DNA of 64,000 nt, taken from Phycomyces nitens (Eukaryota; Mucoromycota; Mucoromycetes; Mucorales; Phycomycetaceae). Of this stretch, positions 48,986 through 58,742 are shown piece by piece; the first letter of the stretch is position 1, and every line of letters begins with the position of its first letter. The notes beneath the pieces are model-generated. The model made no database searches. It saw only the letters and a program-made list of their open reading frames with translations, and had not been told where the DNA came from. Made by a program: the position numbers and the translations under genes. The stretch covers positions 3,348,001-3,412,000 of the forward strand of contig JAHRBC010000005.1 in assembly GCA_022702545.1 (NCBI GenBank), read 5' to 3'.

Positions 48986-49427
48986 CACTACGGCGGAAAA
49001 AACGGTAGCTAACTACCGTTTTGGTAGCATTACTACCGTTTTTTCCCACCAAAAAAAACGGTAGTAAAGACTCTGTATAAGGCGATTTCGGTAGCTGTTA
49101 CCGTTTTTTTAGTGCGAAAAAAAAGGGTAGTTATGAGGCAGGAATAGGCACAGCTACCGTTTTTTTATCCAACCAAAATCGTTTCTTTATATACTATAGC
49201 CTCTCTTTTATATTACTTTATATACTAGCACCCATTCTTTTTTTACTGCCATTTATTTGAAATAATGGTTTATTTTTTATTATAATTTCGATTTATTTCA
49301 AATAATATTAAAATATGTATAATAATAATATAGAAACATACCAAAAGCAAATACTATTTAATATTATAAAACGTATATGGTACAAACCTTTTACTCAATC
49401 TATACACGATGCCAACAACATGTTGTT

Positions 49428-49906
49428 ATGACTTGGATGGCCTTTGGTCTTCACCGATTGCTATAAAAATATTGTGGTCAGAGAATGAAGCAATCAAATA
49501 AACCGAGCTTATTATTTTGGATAGCATACCAGTATACGTTGTGCTTGTCAATTGGCGTGCCAAGCATCTTGTTATGGATCACTGTCATGACTTGGATAGC
49601 ACCTTTGGTCTTCATCGATTGCTATAAAAATATTGTGGTCAGAGAATGAAGCAATCAAATAAACTGAATATATTGTTTTGGGTAGCATACCAGTATATAT
49701 TGTGCTTGTTAATCAGCGTGCCGAGCATCTTGTTGTGAATCACTGTCATGACTTGGAAGGCCTTTGGTCTTCATCAATTGCTATAAAGATATCGTGGTCA
49801 GAGAATGAAGCGATCAAATAAACCGAGCATATTGTTTTGGATAGCATACCAGTATATATTGTGCTTGTTAATCGGTATACCAAGCATCTCTTGAATTAAT
49901 GCCACT
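49428..49906 (+). repeat. Three tandem copies of a ~160-bp unit in S5
   Basis: Units begin ATGACTTGGA at 49428, 49587 and 49748, and each contains GTGGTCAGAGAATGAAGC and AGCATACCAGTATA. S2 and S3 have one copy, so the array expanded in this lineage. No coding potential. Confidence 0.85.
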
Positions 49907-50989
49907 ATATGAAACGTACAGATGTAAATACTAGATGCAGTAGAAGGAGAATAGAGAATGCGCAATATGATTAATTAAAGAGTGTAAACATATTATAATA
50001 TTCTTACCATAGAAAATATATTGCTGTAAAGTCAGCTCATAAGATTTAAAACTAATTCGAATATAATGGTAATTGGCAGAATGAGTACATCATTAAGAAA
50101 ACAATATGCATATTCTAGAGAGATTCCCAGGTGGGGAGGTGGGGAACGACAAATTTTAGTGTAATATAGCTGTAAAAAATTTTCACCTTTTTTTAGTGTC
50201 TGAAAAATTATGAGATGAGTGTTTCATTCCTTGATTAAAGATAGCAGACTTGAAGATGTGGTATACAAGATTCCAATTGGATGTTTATGTCATTGACAAC
50301 CTTACATAAGGGAGAGTCATTTAGTTTTACTTCAAAAAAGTAGAGCAAAGAAAAGAAAAGAAATATAAACTAACCTCGGCGTAATACAGCTATAAAAAAA
50401 TTTCATTTTTTTTGGTGCTTGAAAAAGGGCGAGATGTGTGTTTCATTCCTAGATTAAAAACAACAGAGCTGAAGATGTGGTATACAAGATGCCAATCGGG
50501 CATTTATTAAGGTGGCAATCTTACGTGATGGAGAGTTATTCGATTTTATTTCAAAGGAGAGGATCAAAGCAAAGATAAAACGGCTAAAGGAAAAGAGGAA
50601 AAGAAAAAGTGCGCTAAAACATATACTAAAAATATGAGAGAACCAATAAGAGCAGCCTAAAGAATATTAAAGACTTAGTCTGTTTCTCTTAGATGAAGGC
50701 TCATTGCTCATTCCTAGTGGTGTAAACCTATATCAAACAGTAGAAATATTATATTAATATTAAATTGAGAATAGATGAGCAACAAAAAAGCTCTAACTTA
50801 TAGTACATCTGTCATGATTGGGGATTCAGCCTCGTCATCCGTTTGAAATACCTCATCTTCCGAAAGAAAAGAACTGCTTGCTCTTTCCTGCTATAACATA
50901 ATAAAAATATTGTATTAATTATAATGTATATTCAAATGTTTGTTAATTAATAAACTTGCCTGGCTGTTCTCTGCTATTTTTCTCTTACG

Positions 50990-52073
50990 AGTCTGGTTTG
51001 CACTCTTAAAGGTGTCTTGAAGAAGATTCTTGGCACACCACATTCCTTTGCACTTGTAAATGTGGAGTGCTATTGTCCTAGCCGTGCCTCACTGGCCACA
51101 ATCATTGATGACAGGTACGTTGATTTTGTCATCATTGACCAAGAAGTGTCTTTGCTGCTATTGCTATTATTAGTCAAATAATCTCTTACCTACCCATGGA
51201 AAAAGTAATTAGAGTATACTCCAAGCTTATCACGTCAAACTTGAAGGGCGGTAGAAATGCCAGTTTGCTTGTTGAGCGCTTTGCTGTTCATAGCTTTGTC
51301 AGTTCAGCAAACAGCTCTCAGAATTATCCTAGTACAAGTCAGCCGTCCACATATAATGAAGCAAGTTTCTTAGATCTTCCAGATGGTGTAAGTGCTGCCC
51401 AGCTATGGGAGCCATTCAACTGACATGCCAGCTTGAATGATGATGACTTGGAAGGTGTCAGCAGCCCTGTTGTCAAGAATACTTTGGCAAAGTACTATGT
51501 GTGAAACAGTGTTATGAACAGTATTGAACTTGATGACCCAACGATTGTTGTTGCTTCTTGTCTTTGGAAAAATTCAACTGTACATTCTTCATGTATGTAC
51601 CGAAGAATAAAAAACAAGACCAGACGTGGCAATCATCATGTGATGTTCACCTGTCCATACAGAAAGTGAGTATTGGTATTAGTCAAAATACAAAATAGAG
51701 ATCACTCGCATTTTTTATATTTTTATCTAGCCGTCGCAATATAACTATTCAAAGCTGATTTGTTGGCACCGTGGAATTTTATTTTGAGCATAAAGAGGTT
51801 GATGGCACACCGCACTTTCTAGAATTCATTGAAGTGATGAAAGAGCATGGTACAGCAGCCCATGACTCTTCTGTGCCAATTGTAATACGGCGGTCACACA
51901 GCTCAACTGGACAAACAACCCAGCCAAAATATGCTGTTAATGTGGATGACATTCAGCATCAAGTTGGGCTCATCCAGTACCCTCCGAGTAGTAATCAGTT
52001 CTTTATCATTGCACCATATTACGTGTTTAATGACAATATGCGTGTGACCATGGGGAACCTTGCCACTTTATAA
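50990..52073 (+). pseudogene. S-family coding remnant in S5
   Basis: Same three blocks as in S4, here on the plus strand: GTPHSFALVNVECYCPSR (about 51030) before a GTACGT donor, the MEKVIRVYSK exon from 51196 with TGA after WEPFN and after AKYYV before a GTGAGT donor (about 51666), and VEFYFEHKEVDGTPHF...FFIIAPYYVF to 52073. The frame is open apart from the two stops, which are shared with S4. Likely the leftover C-terminal part of the family's original transposase. It may be translated in pieces or not at all; I cannot tell. Confidence 0.5.
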
Positions 52074-54964
52074 AAATTTTGTTTTTCTTTTTTCTTTCCT
52101 TATAAATATCAATACCAAATAAAATAAAATAAAATGGCTAATAATGTCAAAAACAAAAAAATTGTTTCAAAAAAACGGTAGCATAACTACCGTTTTGTTC
52201 ACACAGGCGAAAAATTATTTTTCTCAAAAATGCGCAACATCTTTAACACCAAATAAAATGCTCATTTCAATAAACAAGGTTGCCTAAAAACTTACGAGCC
52301 CTTTCTATGGTACTACAACTACCTCATTGCCTGATGAAAAGACATTCCATGCGACTTTTATGAATCGGCATCGATGACATTACCTTTCAACCACAATCTG
52401 CGGAGATAAAGTGCTCTAAAATCATAAAAAACGGTAGTTATGCTACCATTTTCGGCACAGCTACCGGTCCTTCCGCCGTAGTGTGCCCTCTAGCCTTCCT
52501 GGTCTCCAAAAGATGACGGGTTTCTCAGCCTTGACCAAAGGAATAAAGAAATCTGTTGTGTGCCAGGATTGCCACAAGGTGTACGAGGAAGCTGGGTCTG
52601 TTCCTGAGTTCTGTAACTCATCCAAGGTTGGTTCCTGCTCTTCCTGTGGGTGCAAGTTGATGAAGGCGTCCTCTTCTGGTACTTTGGTTCCAAGACGCCA
52701 ATTCCACTATCAGTCCGTCAAGCAGGCGTTGAGTGTCCTTTTCCTCCACCTGGATTTTGAGGCCAATATCCGCCATTGGAACAAAGAGCTTAAGGTCATA
52801 GACACCATGTGTGATGTGTACAATGGTGCCATGTGGAAGGACCTGAAGGATAAGGATGGTGTCTCCTTTGTTGCTGACCCACGTTCATTGATGCTGACAT
52901 TGAACATCGATTGGTTTCAGCCATTCGATGGGGTGACTTATTCCTGTAGAGCAATCTACTTGGCAATAAACAATCTTCCTAGGGCTGAGCAGTTCAAGCC
53001 TGAGAATATCATCCTTGTTGGCCTGATGCCTGGGCTGAAGGAGCCAAAATCAGACAAGATAAACAGCTACCTGGAGCTGCTGGTCAATGACCTGAACCAG
53101 CTATACGTTGGTGTTTCCATCCCAACGTTTGAGTGCCCTTCTTCTGTGGTTGTCCGTGCTGCCTTGATGATGGTCGCCTGCGACATCCCTGCTGCCAGGA
53201 AGACTAGTGGCTTCACAGCCCATAACAGCACTCGGGCATGCTATAAGTGCAGTCGCAGTTTCTCCCGTCTGGAAGGCACAAGCCATGTGGACTTTCATGG
53301 GTTCGAGTTTGTCAAGTGGAGGCTTGCCAATGGTGAAGAAAACTGGGTGCATGCTGAGGAGTGGAAGAGTGCAAGTATGCCCTCAGAAAGGCACCAGCTG
53401 GAGGTCGAAAATGGTGTTCGATGGTTGCAGCTGCACTGCCTTGGATACTTTGATCTAGTACGTGGAATGATCATTGATCCCATGCACAACCTATTCCTGG
53501 GTATGGCCAAGAGGATGGTCGAGACATGGACCACCAGTGGTCTGATCACAGACCGGGATCTTTGTCAGATGCAAAAGGTGGCAGAGACAATGGTGTTGCC
53601 TGTGGGATATACCATGTTGAAGACAAAGATCGGAAAGGGGTTTCCCCAAATGAAAGCCAACGAGTGGAAGTCCTGGGTGTTGATTTACTCTCCTGTTCTG
53701 CTGCGGCCTGTTCTTTCTGGAACAAAGTTCAAGAATTGGATCAGCTTTGTTGATCCCTGCCATCTCCTCACCAAGCCTACCATCACTTTTGACGAACTTG
53801 ATGAGGCCCATAGTCACCTGGAGAAGTTTGGTCGGGAGTGTGAACAACAATACCCTAGTACCATCCTCACCTGCAACATGCACCTACACCTCCATCTTCG
53901 CGACACTGTTTGTGATTTTGGACCAGTGTATGGTTATTGGCTCTTTGGGTTTGAGCGATATAATGGGTTGTTGAAGAATGTTGATACAAACACGAGAGAT
54001 GGGTTTGAATCAACATACATAAAAAGTTTTACTGAAAATATGTATAAGGGTGATCTTGTGCAAAGACTTACATGTCAGAGCCAAGTCCCCTTCAAAGTAC
54101 TATTGAAAAACCTCACCTCCTTGTCCAATACTTTTATAGTAGCCCCAGCCCCAGCACCAGCACCTCAACGCCGTTTCCGTCTTGATGCATTCCTGCAAGG
54201 CTCGTTGGATGTCAGTCTTACGATTAAGGGTAACGAAGCTCTCCCTTCGTCAGCATTACCTTTACCAACAGCAACAGCAACAACAAAGATGGGTGATATC
54301 GACTATCCCCATCTCCTAGAATATTACAAGAGAGCATATGACAATGAGCACCTTGTTGACTACCTCCATGCATCTTCATCACCATTCTTTGTCAATGACC
54401 GAATCACAAAGATCAAGGCCATTGATCTTCTTGGTCAGACATACAAGGGCAAAGGTGGATCTGGCAGTCGCGGGTCATATATCCAAGCTCTTTTTCTGGA
54501 TTTCGAGGGCAGAAAGACAAATGCGTACACAGGAGAAATCCAATACCTGTTCGCCCACAACTTCGTTCCTCCTCCCAGCCCCTCCAACAGCTGCCCTCAT
54601 TTCCACCACAAGCAACATGTGTTTGCATTCGTCCACTGGCTTGTTCCAGATCCTGACAATCTCAGACCAGTTGAGCAAGTTGACATCTGCCTCCCTGGTT
54701 TTGCGCCAAACACGTTTGACAGCATCTTGCCAGTGCACAGGATTCTCTTGGAAGTGGCTACGGCTGAATTAAAAATTGAAAACAACGCAAGGATGCTGGT
54801 CATTCCACTGCCAAAAAAAATATATGCATAAATACAAATAAAACTTTTCTCTCTCTCTCTCTTTTAAAGAAGCAAAAAACAAAACAAAGCCAAGTAAAAT
54901 ATACATATAGTCCAAATAGCGCATATGTGAAACAGGGTGAAAATTAAGAGAAAAAGAAAACGTT

Positions 54965-55379
54965 TTATTGTCTCAGTGACCATTGAGGAAGGGAGGAAGA
55001 AAGCCCCTCAGGGACTGCTAAATCCGCAACGTGGCCAAATACTCTTGGGAGCATTTGGCGCACATTGACACCCAAGCCAAGGAGCGAGTACGAGTCCAAC
55101 AACTCAATCAACTGATTGAACTAATATACATTCATTAGAATATTATTTTATGATTCAAAAGCAATAAAAAAATTTATTTAAATAATATATTACCTCATCG
55201 CTCCTCCAGCCTGGGCGTACTGTGCAGATCATCCGCCGGCCAGGAACTCCAGGAAACTCATCCTCAGACTCACCCTCAGACATTGCTGCCTTTTGGATGA
55301 GTGCTGAGCAATCATTGCCTATTGCATTGTCAATGGCATCCTTGTTGGAGAGGTATGCCATTCGACGGCAATGGAAATG
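54965..55379 (-). pseudogene. CACTA accessory gene of CACTA-5, exons 3-4 only
   Basis: Exon 3 55379-55194 (186 nt, the family length) with KAAMSEGESEDE and ICTVRPGWRSDE; exon 4 55120-54965 with FNQLIELLDS...LPQWSLRQ. Both are open. CACTA-6 enters 20 bp upstream of the exon 3 acceptor, in the intron, separating these exons from exons 1-2, which are not in the window. Convergent with the CACTA-5 transposase, 133 bp away. Confidence 0.75.
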
Positions 55380-55399
55380 CTAATCAAACATATGTTTAA

Positions 55400-55796
55400 C
55401 ACTGCAAAAACTGTGGGGTAAAACCATGTATATAACCAGAAATAAATAGGGGAAAAGTTTAGGTTTTCAGGGGAGAACAGAATACTACGAGTATGGGAGT
55501 AAGCAAGGTTTCTCCTGGGCTCAAAGTCGAATCTCATACAGGTGCAAAGTTGAAAACTTTTGGGAGAGTAGGGTTCGTTAGCTTTTTCTGCATATAGATT
55601 TTTGGTGTCTACCAGATTTTTGTGCTTAAAACTATGTTTTTAGTGTAATAGATTATGTGTTTATAAATTGAAAAGACGATTACACACAGCAAATAAAGTT
55701 GGGGAGAAGCTGGCTTTCTCTATGGTATCAAGGATATCCTCAAGCAATTAACCAATCATCGAATACTATTACTGTGCAATCAAGCATAGAATGATC
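55400..55796 (+). mobile_element. CACTA-6, left end
   Basis: Terminus CACTGCAAAAACTGTGGGG, entering after TAA. It is cut at ATC by CACTA-7 and resumes at 62075. No gene in this short piece. Assignment rests on the CACTG end and on the matching subterminal sequence beyond CACTA-7. Confidence 0.65.
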
Positions 55797-56279
55797 CACT
55801 GGAAAAACGGGCTTGATTACCAGTGCGGAAAGATAAGTAAACAATAGTGTAATTACCTGAATTATGATAGACTCTACATATAATTCCGCTTGAGAACAAC
55901 CTGGTCTTAGCTGCTAGCAGTATGTCGTGATAATTGCTAGCATAATTATTGAAAGAGGTGCTGCAGCTGAGGTCCAGTAGCACTTTCGGCGGGTATATCT
56001 AATTAGGTTATGGGGGGATTAAGCATTTAAATGTGCGGTTCCGTTTTGAAAGAATCTATTTTGAGAGAATAACACTGTAGTATTTTACATCTTTACTACA
56101 CTTTTTTCATCCTCATAGTGTAGTATTTAATCTTCTTTATTCTTTTTGACCAATAATATATCACCCATTATTTGATTTCCCATTTATAATTGATTGGTAA
56201 TGTTTTACGTTTTTATTTTTATTAGAAAGAATAGAATGTTTCTAGGTTTAGGGTCTACTATTACGCCTATTCCTATGGC

Positions 56280-57012
56280 CTAGCCGTTTCTACCCGGTTG
56301 CCTGCTGCTATTTGGATGGAATATTTTTCTACATAAAAAATACCTGCAAAAATATGAATATCCAGTGATTTTTTGGGCTGCGGGAGTGTTCTGTAAAAGA
56401 TAAAAGAAGTGTTAATGATATGGGGTACAAAGAGAAAATTTTTGTGTGTCAAAAGATACTTACATTGCAAGAGATGGGCAAGAGTGCGCAAAGGGGACTT
56501 GAATTGTAAGGCTGGATGGGCTGTGTGGCGGGTTTTACTATAAAAAAGAAAATAAAAATTAATATGGGTGAACAGAGTGATGATATATTTAATTTACATA
56601 CCAGGAGCCAAATGGGTTATCAAAGTAGGGGGCATGGTGTGCAAAGGAAGCCCAAGTGAGTCTATAAAACACATAATAATTATTAATAAATAGTCTGAAT
56701 AATATTTTAGATAAGTAAAAAGAGATTTATAAAGAATATTACCTTTATGATTACAATCGCGAATGATGGAGGAGGCCGATGGCGTGAATAGAAAGGGCAG
56801 TCTACAATGGAATAGAGTCAGAGAGGGAACAAGTATGATTGAAAGAAAAAATTTACCTGGTGCCGATGGCATCCTTACATAAGTTGTTTGGCCAATCTAA
56901 GAGAGAAAGTGAAAATAATTTTTATCATGATGATGGTACCAGTGAATGCGGCCAGTGAGTATTTGTCTAGATGGCCATTGTGGAAAGGATGAGTTGGAAT
57001 GGGAGCGCACAT
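56280..57012 (-). CDS. Hidden six-exon micro-exon gene of CACTA-7, 138 aa
   Basis: Too fragmented to show as an ORF. Exons 57012-56940 (73 nt), 56896-56857 (40), 56801-56743 (59), 56661-56602 (60), 56537-56464 (74) and 56390-56280 (111) total 417 nt. All five introns are 43-77 bp, begin GT and end AG, and the phases match throughout. The product starts MCAPIPTHPF, contains LFTPSASSII, HTMPPTLITH and KPATQPIQPY, and ends QPGRNG. It is Pro/Thr/Ser-rich with several Cys, has no recognised domain and no clear signal peptide. It is transcribed away from the accessory gene across a shared 437-bp upstream region. An additional frame further upstream (MQIGLDIVFG..., hydrophobic) may be a leader or 5' UTR but does not join in phase. 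Confidence 0.6.
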
Positions 57013-57268
57013 CTATGAAAAGAGATTAATTTGTGTGTATAAAGAGGTATAAAAAATGTCTTACCAGAGAAAGGCGCCAATATCAAAAAAGCAAACAAAA
57101 GGAAAAATAAAGGGAACCAAAGAAAAAGGAGAGAGTCTGAAATTTTTTTCACCTTTGAAGCATGCTGCGGAAAGCATGATGGATTGAGCCCAAAAACAAT
57201 ATCAAGGCCGATTTGCATCTCAGTGCTTCAAGACAATAGAGGAACATCTTTATAGTCATTCAAAATGC

Positions 57269-57280
57269 CTATATATAACG
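57269..57280 (+). promoter_or_regulatory. TATA-like box of CACTA-7 accessory gene
   Basis: CTATATATAACGG at the same ~175-bp distance from the accessory ATG as in CACTA-4. A CA run (57314-57337) follows and is longer than in CACTA-4. A shared divergent promoter region for the accessory and micro-exon genes is inferred. Confidence 0.35.
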
Positions 57281-57449
57281 GCCTTTTTGATATTCAACCT
57301 CTCTTACCTTTACACACACACACACACACACACACACTTACTTACTCACTCACCCAAACAGTTTTTGTACGTATATTATATTTATTTTTATTTCAATTGA
57401 ACAAAAACTAATAATTATAATCGAAATATACTTTATCATATTCTAGAAA

Positions 57450-58614
57450 ATGGTTAACCAAAGAAGAACAATTGCTCCTCGTCCCACTCCTGCTGGTCCT
57501 ACTTCTGCTCCTGCTCCTGACATGGAACAGATTATGGCAAAGCTTTCCGAGATGGAAGGCAAAATGACAAACGTCGAAGTGCAAGTGGGGTCTGTAAAGG
57601 CTCAACTCAACGTTGTTGTGGCTGGTAATGCTTCAGCCATTAGAGCAATTGGTGCATTGGGTAGTGCCCATAACACTGCTCTTGTCAACTCTCCTGCCAT
57701 TCCTGTTGCACCTGTTGCTCTTCTACCAGTTGTGCCAACCAAGCAGACAAACAACAATGTCTATGTAAGTAGCAAATTATATAGTATGTTATCAATTCAT
57801 TATCTCATATACTGTGTCAGACGGCGATTCGCAAATATATGTGGAAGCCAAAGTTTTCGTCGAGAATAACTGCAGAGATCTTGGCAAACAATAACAAGCC
57901 AAGGTGGAATACAGACGTTCCTTTCAACCAAAGTCCAAACAAGGAGTTAGTTGTTAGGATTCTCAACTACTTGGAGCCCAAGTTTGAGAGCAAGGGAATG
58001 AGGAGAAGTGACTTGCACAAGAATCTTCACACCAACTTCAGGAGCCAAAGTTCCAAAGACAAGAAGTCTTCTTCGGCAAAAGCTGCCGTGAACACTCGTT
58101 CAAGAAGGGCAAACCGTGCAGGCGAGGTAAGATATACTTTAAATAACTAATAAATATTTAATATCAAAGAAGCAGTATTAACTGAGAATTTTAGAGCCAT
58201 TCTCAGCGCTTGAATGCCTACCTTGACAATGAGGACGCAATCAATGAGATGATGGGCAAAGATTGTGCCAACATGATCATAAGGGAGGCAATGTCCGAGG
58301 GTGAATCTGATGTAGAGACATCTGAAAGTGGCACAAACGTGTCATCCGTACTGTTCGCCCAGGATGGAGAAGTGATGAGGTAAATAATAATAAGGCAATA
58401 ACTGGGTTACGTGTCTGAATTGTTATATAAAATATTAATACTTGTATTTCAGTTTAATAGACTCATCACTATTGTTGACTCTCATGTCCTTGATGGAATG
58501 GGTTTGCATTCCCATCAATTCTTGCCTCGGGTTTTTAAGAGTGTGTCAAACTCAGCGGCCCCAAATGACGTGGTTTCCCGCCTCCCACAGTGGGCTTTTA
58601 GAAACGATGTATAA
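57450..58614 (+). pseudogene. CACTA accessory gene of CACTA-7, exon 3 one base short
   Basis: Exons 57450-57764, 57821-58126, 58195-58379 and 58453-58614. Exons 2 and 4 have exactly the lengths of CACTA-4 (306 and 162 nt), but exon 3 is 185 instead of 186. The frame changes near GGCACAAACG (about 58335), so SESGTN is read instead of running into RVIRTVRPGWRSDE, which is still visible one frame over. Same domains as the intact copy: basic MVNQRRTIAPRP start, MEQIMAKLSEMEGKM heptads, RWNTDVPFN block, LPQWAFRND end. Everything else is open, so this is either a very recent lesion or a base-call error. Confidence 0.75.
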
Positions 58615-58742
58615 ATAAAGTTGTTGTTTATATTTTCTCACCCACTTCCCCAAGAACGTAATACCGTCAATATATATAAAGTATATTTTTGGTGCCTTAA
58701 TTTTGGTTATCTTTAAAAGAAGAAGATATTTTTTATTTTATA

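Larger units (their letters stand above)
48986..52483 (+). mobile_element. S5: complete second-family CACTA element
   Basis: 3.50 kb. Ends CACTACGGCGGAAAAAACGG and (reverse complement of the right end) CACTACGGCGGAAGGACCGG, the first 13 bases identical; TGC duplicated at 48983-48985 and 52484-52486. Both subterminal regions are packed with GGTAG/CTACC motifs, many as perfect palindromes. It lacks a transposase core, so it is probably non-autonomous. It is the type copy for S1-S4. Confidence 0.93.
48239..54831 (+). pseudogene. Tnp2 transposase of CACTA-5, open apart from the S5 insertion
   Basis: Exon 1 from 48239 (finger CYCTKCNGNAQGY...RTSQRH), a micro-exon (MVEIDIE), acidic exon 48547-48756, and last exon 48824-48985 plus 52487-54831. 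Without S5 and one TGC copy the last exon is 2507 nt and stays in phase to the stop, restoring DFQLPSSLPGLQKMTGF. It retains CQDCHKVYEE, NIDWFQPFDG, CYKCSRSF, DPMHNLFLGMAKRM, FERYNG and VIPLPKKIYA. The donor after exon 3 is GCGAGT, so this intron would be GC-AG. The insertion disables an otherwise complete gene. Confidence 0.87.

Noticed and set aside
55400..55796. Solo CACTG end considered as the right end of CACTA-5
   Set aside because: Orientation is that of a left end (CACTG, not CAGTG), and the sequence resumes past CACTA-7 as an independent element.
57013..57218. MQIGLDIVFG... frame as the first coding exon of the micro-exon gene
   Set aside because: Its donor leaves phase 1, but the following exon is open with its own ATG in phase 0; joining them creates a stop at the next junction. 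Kept only as a possible leader or 5' UTR.
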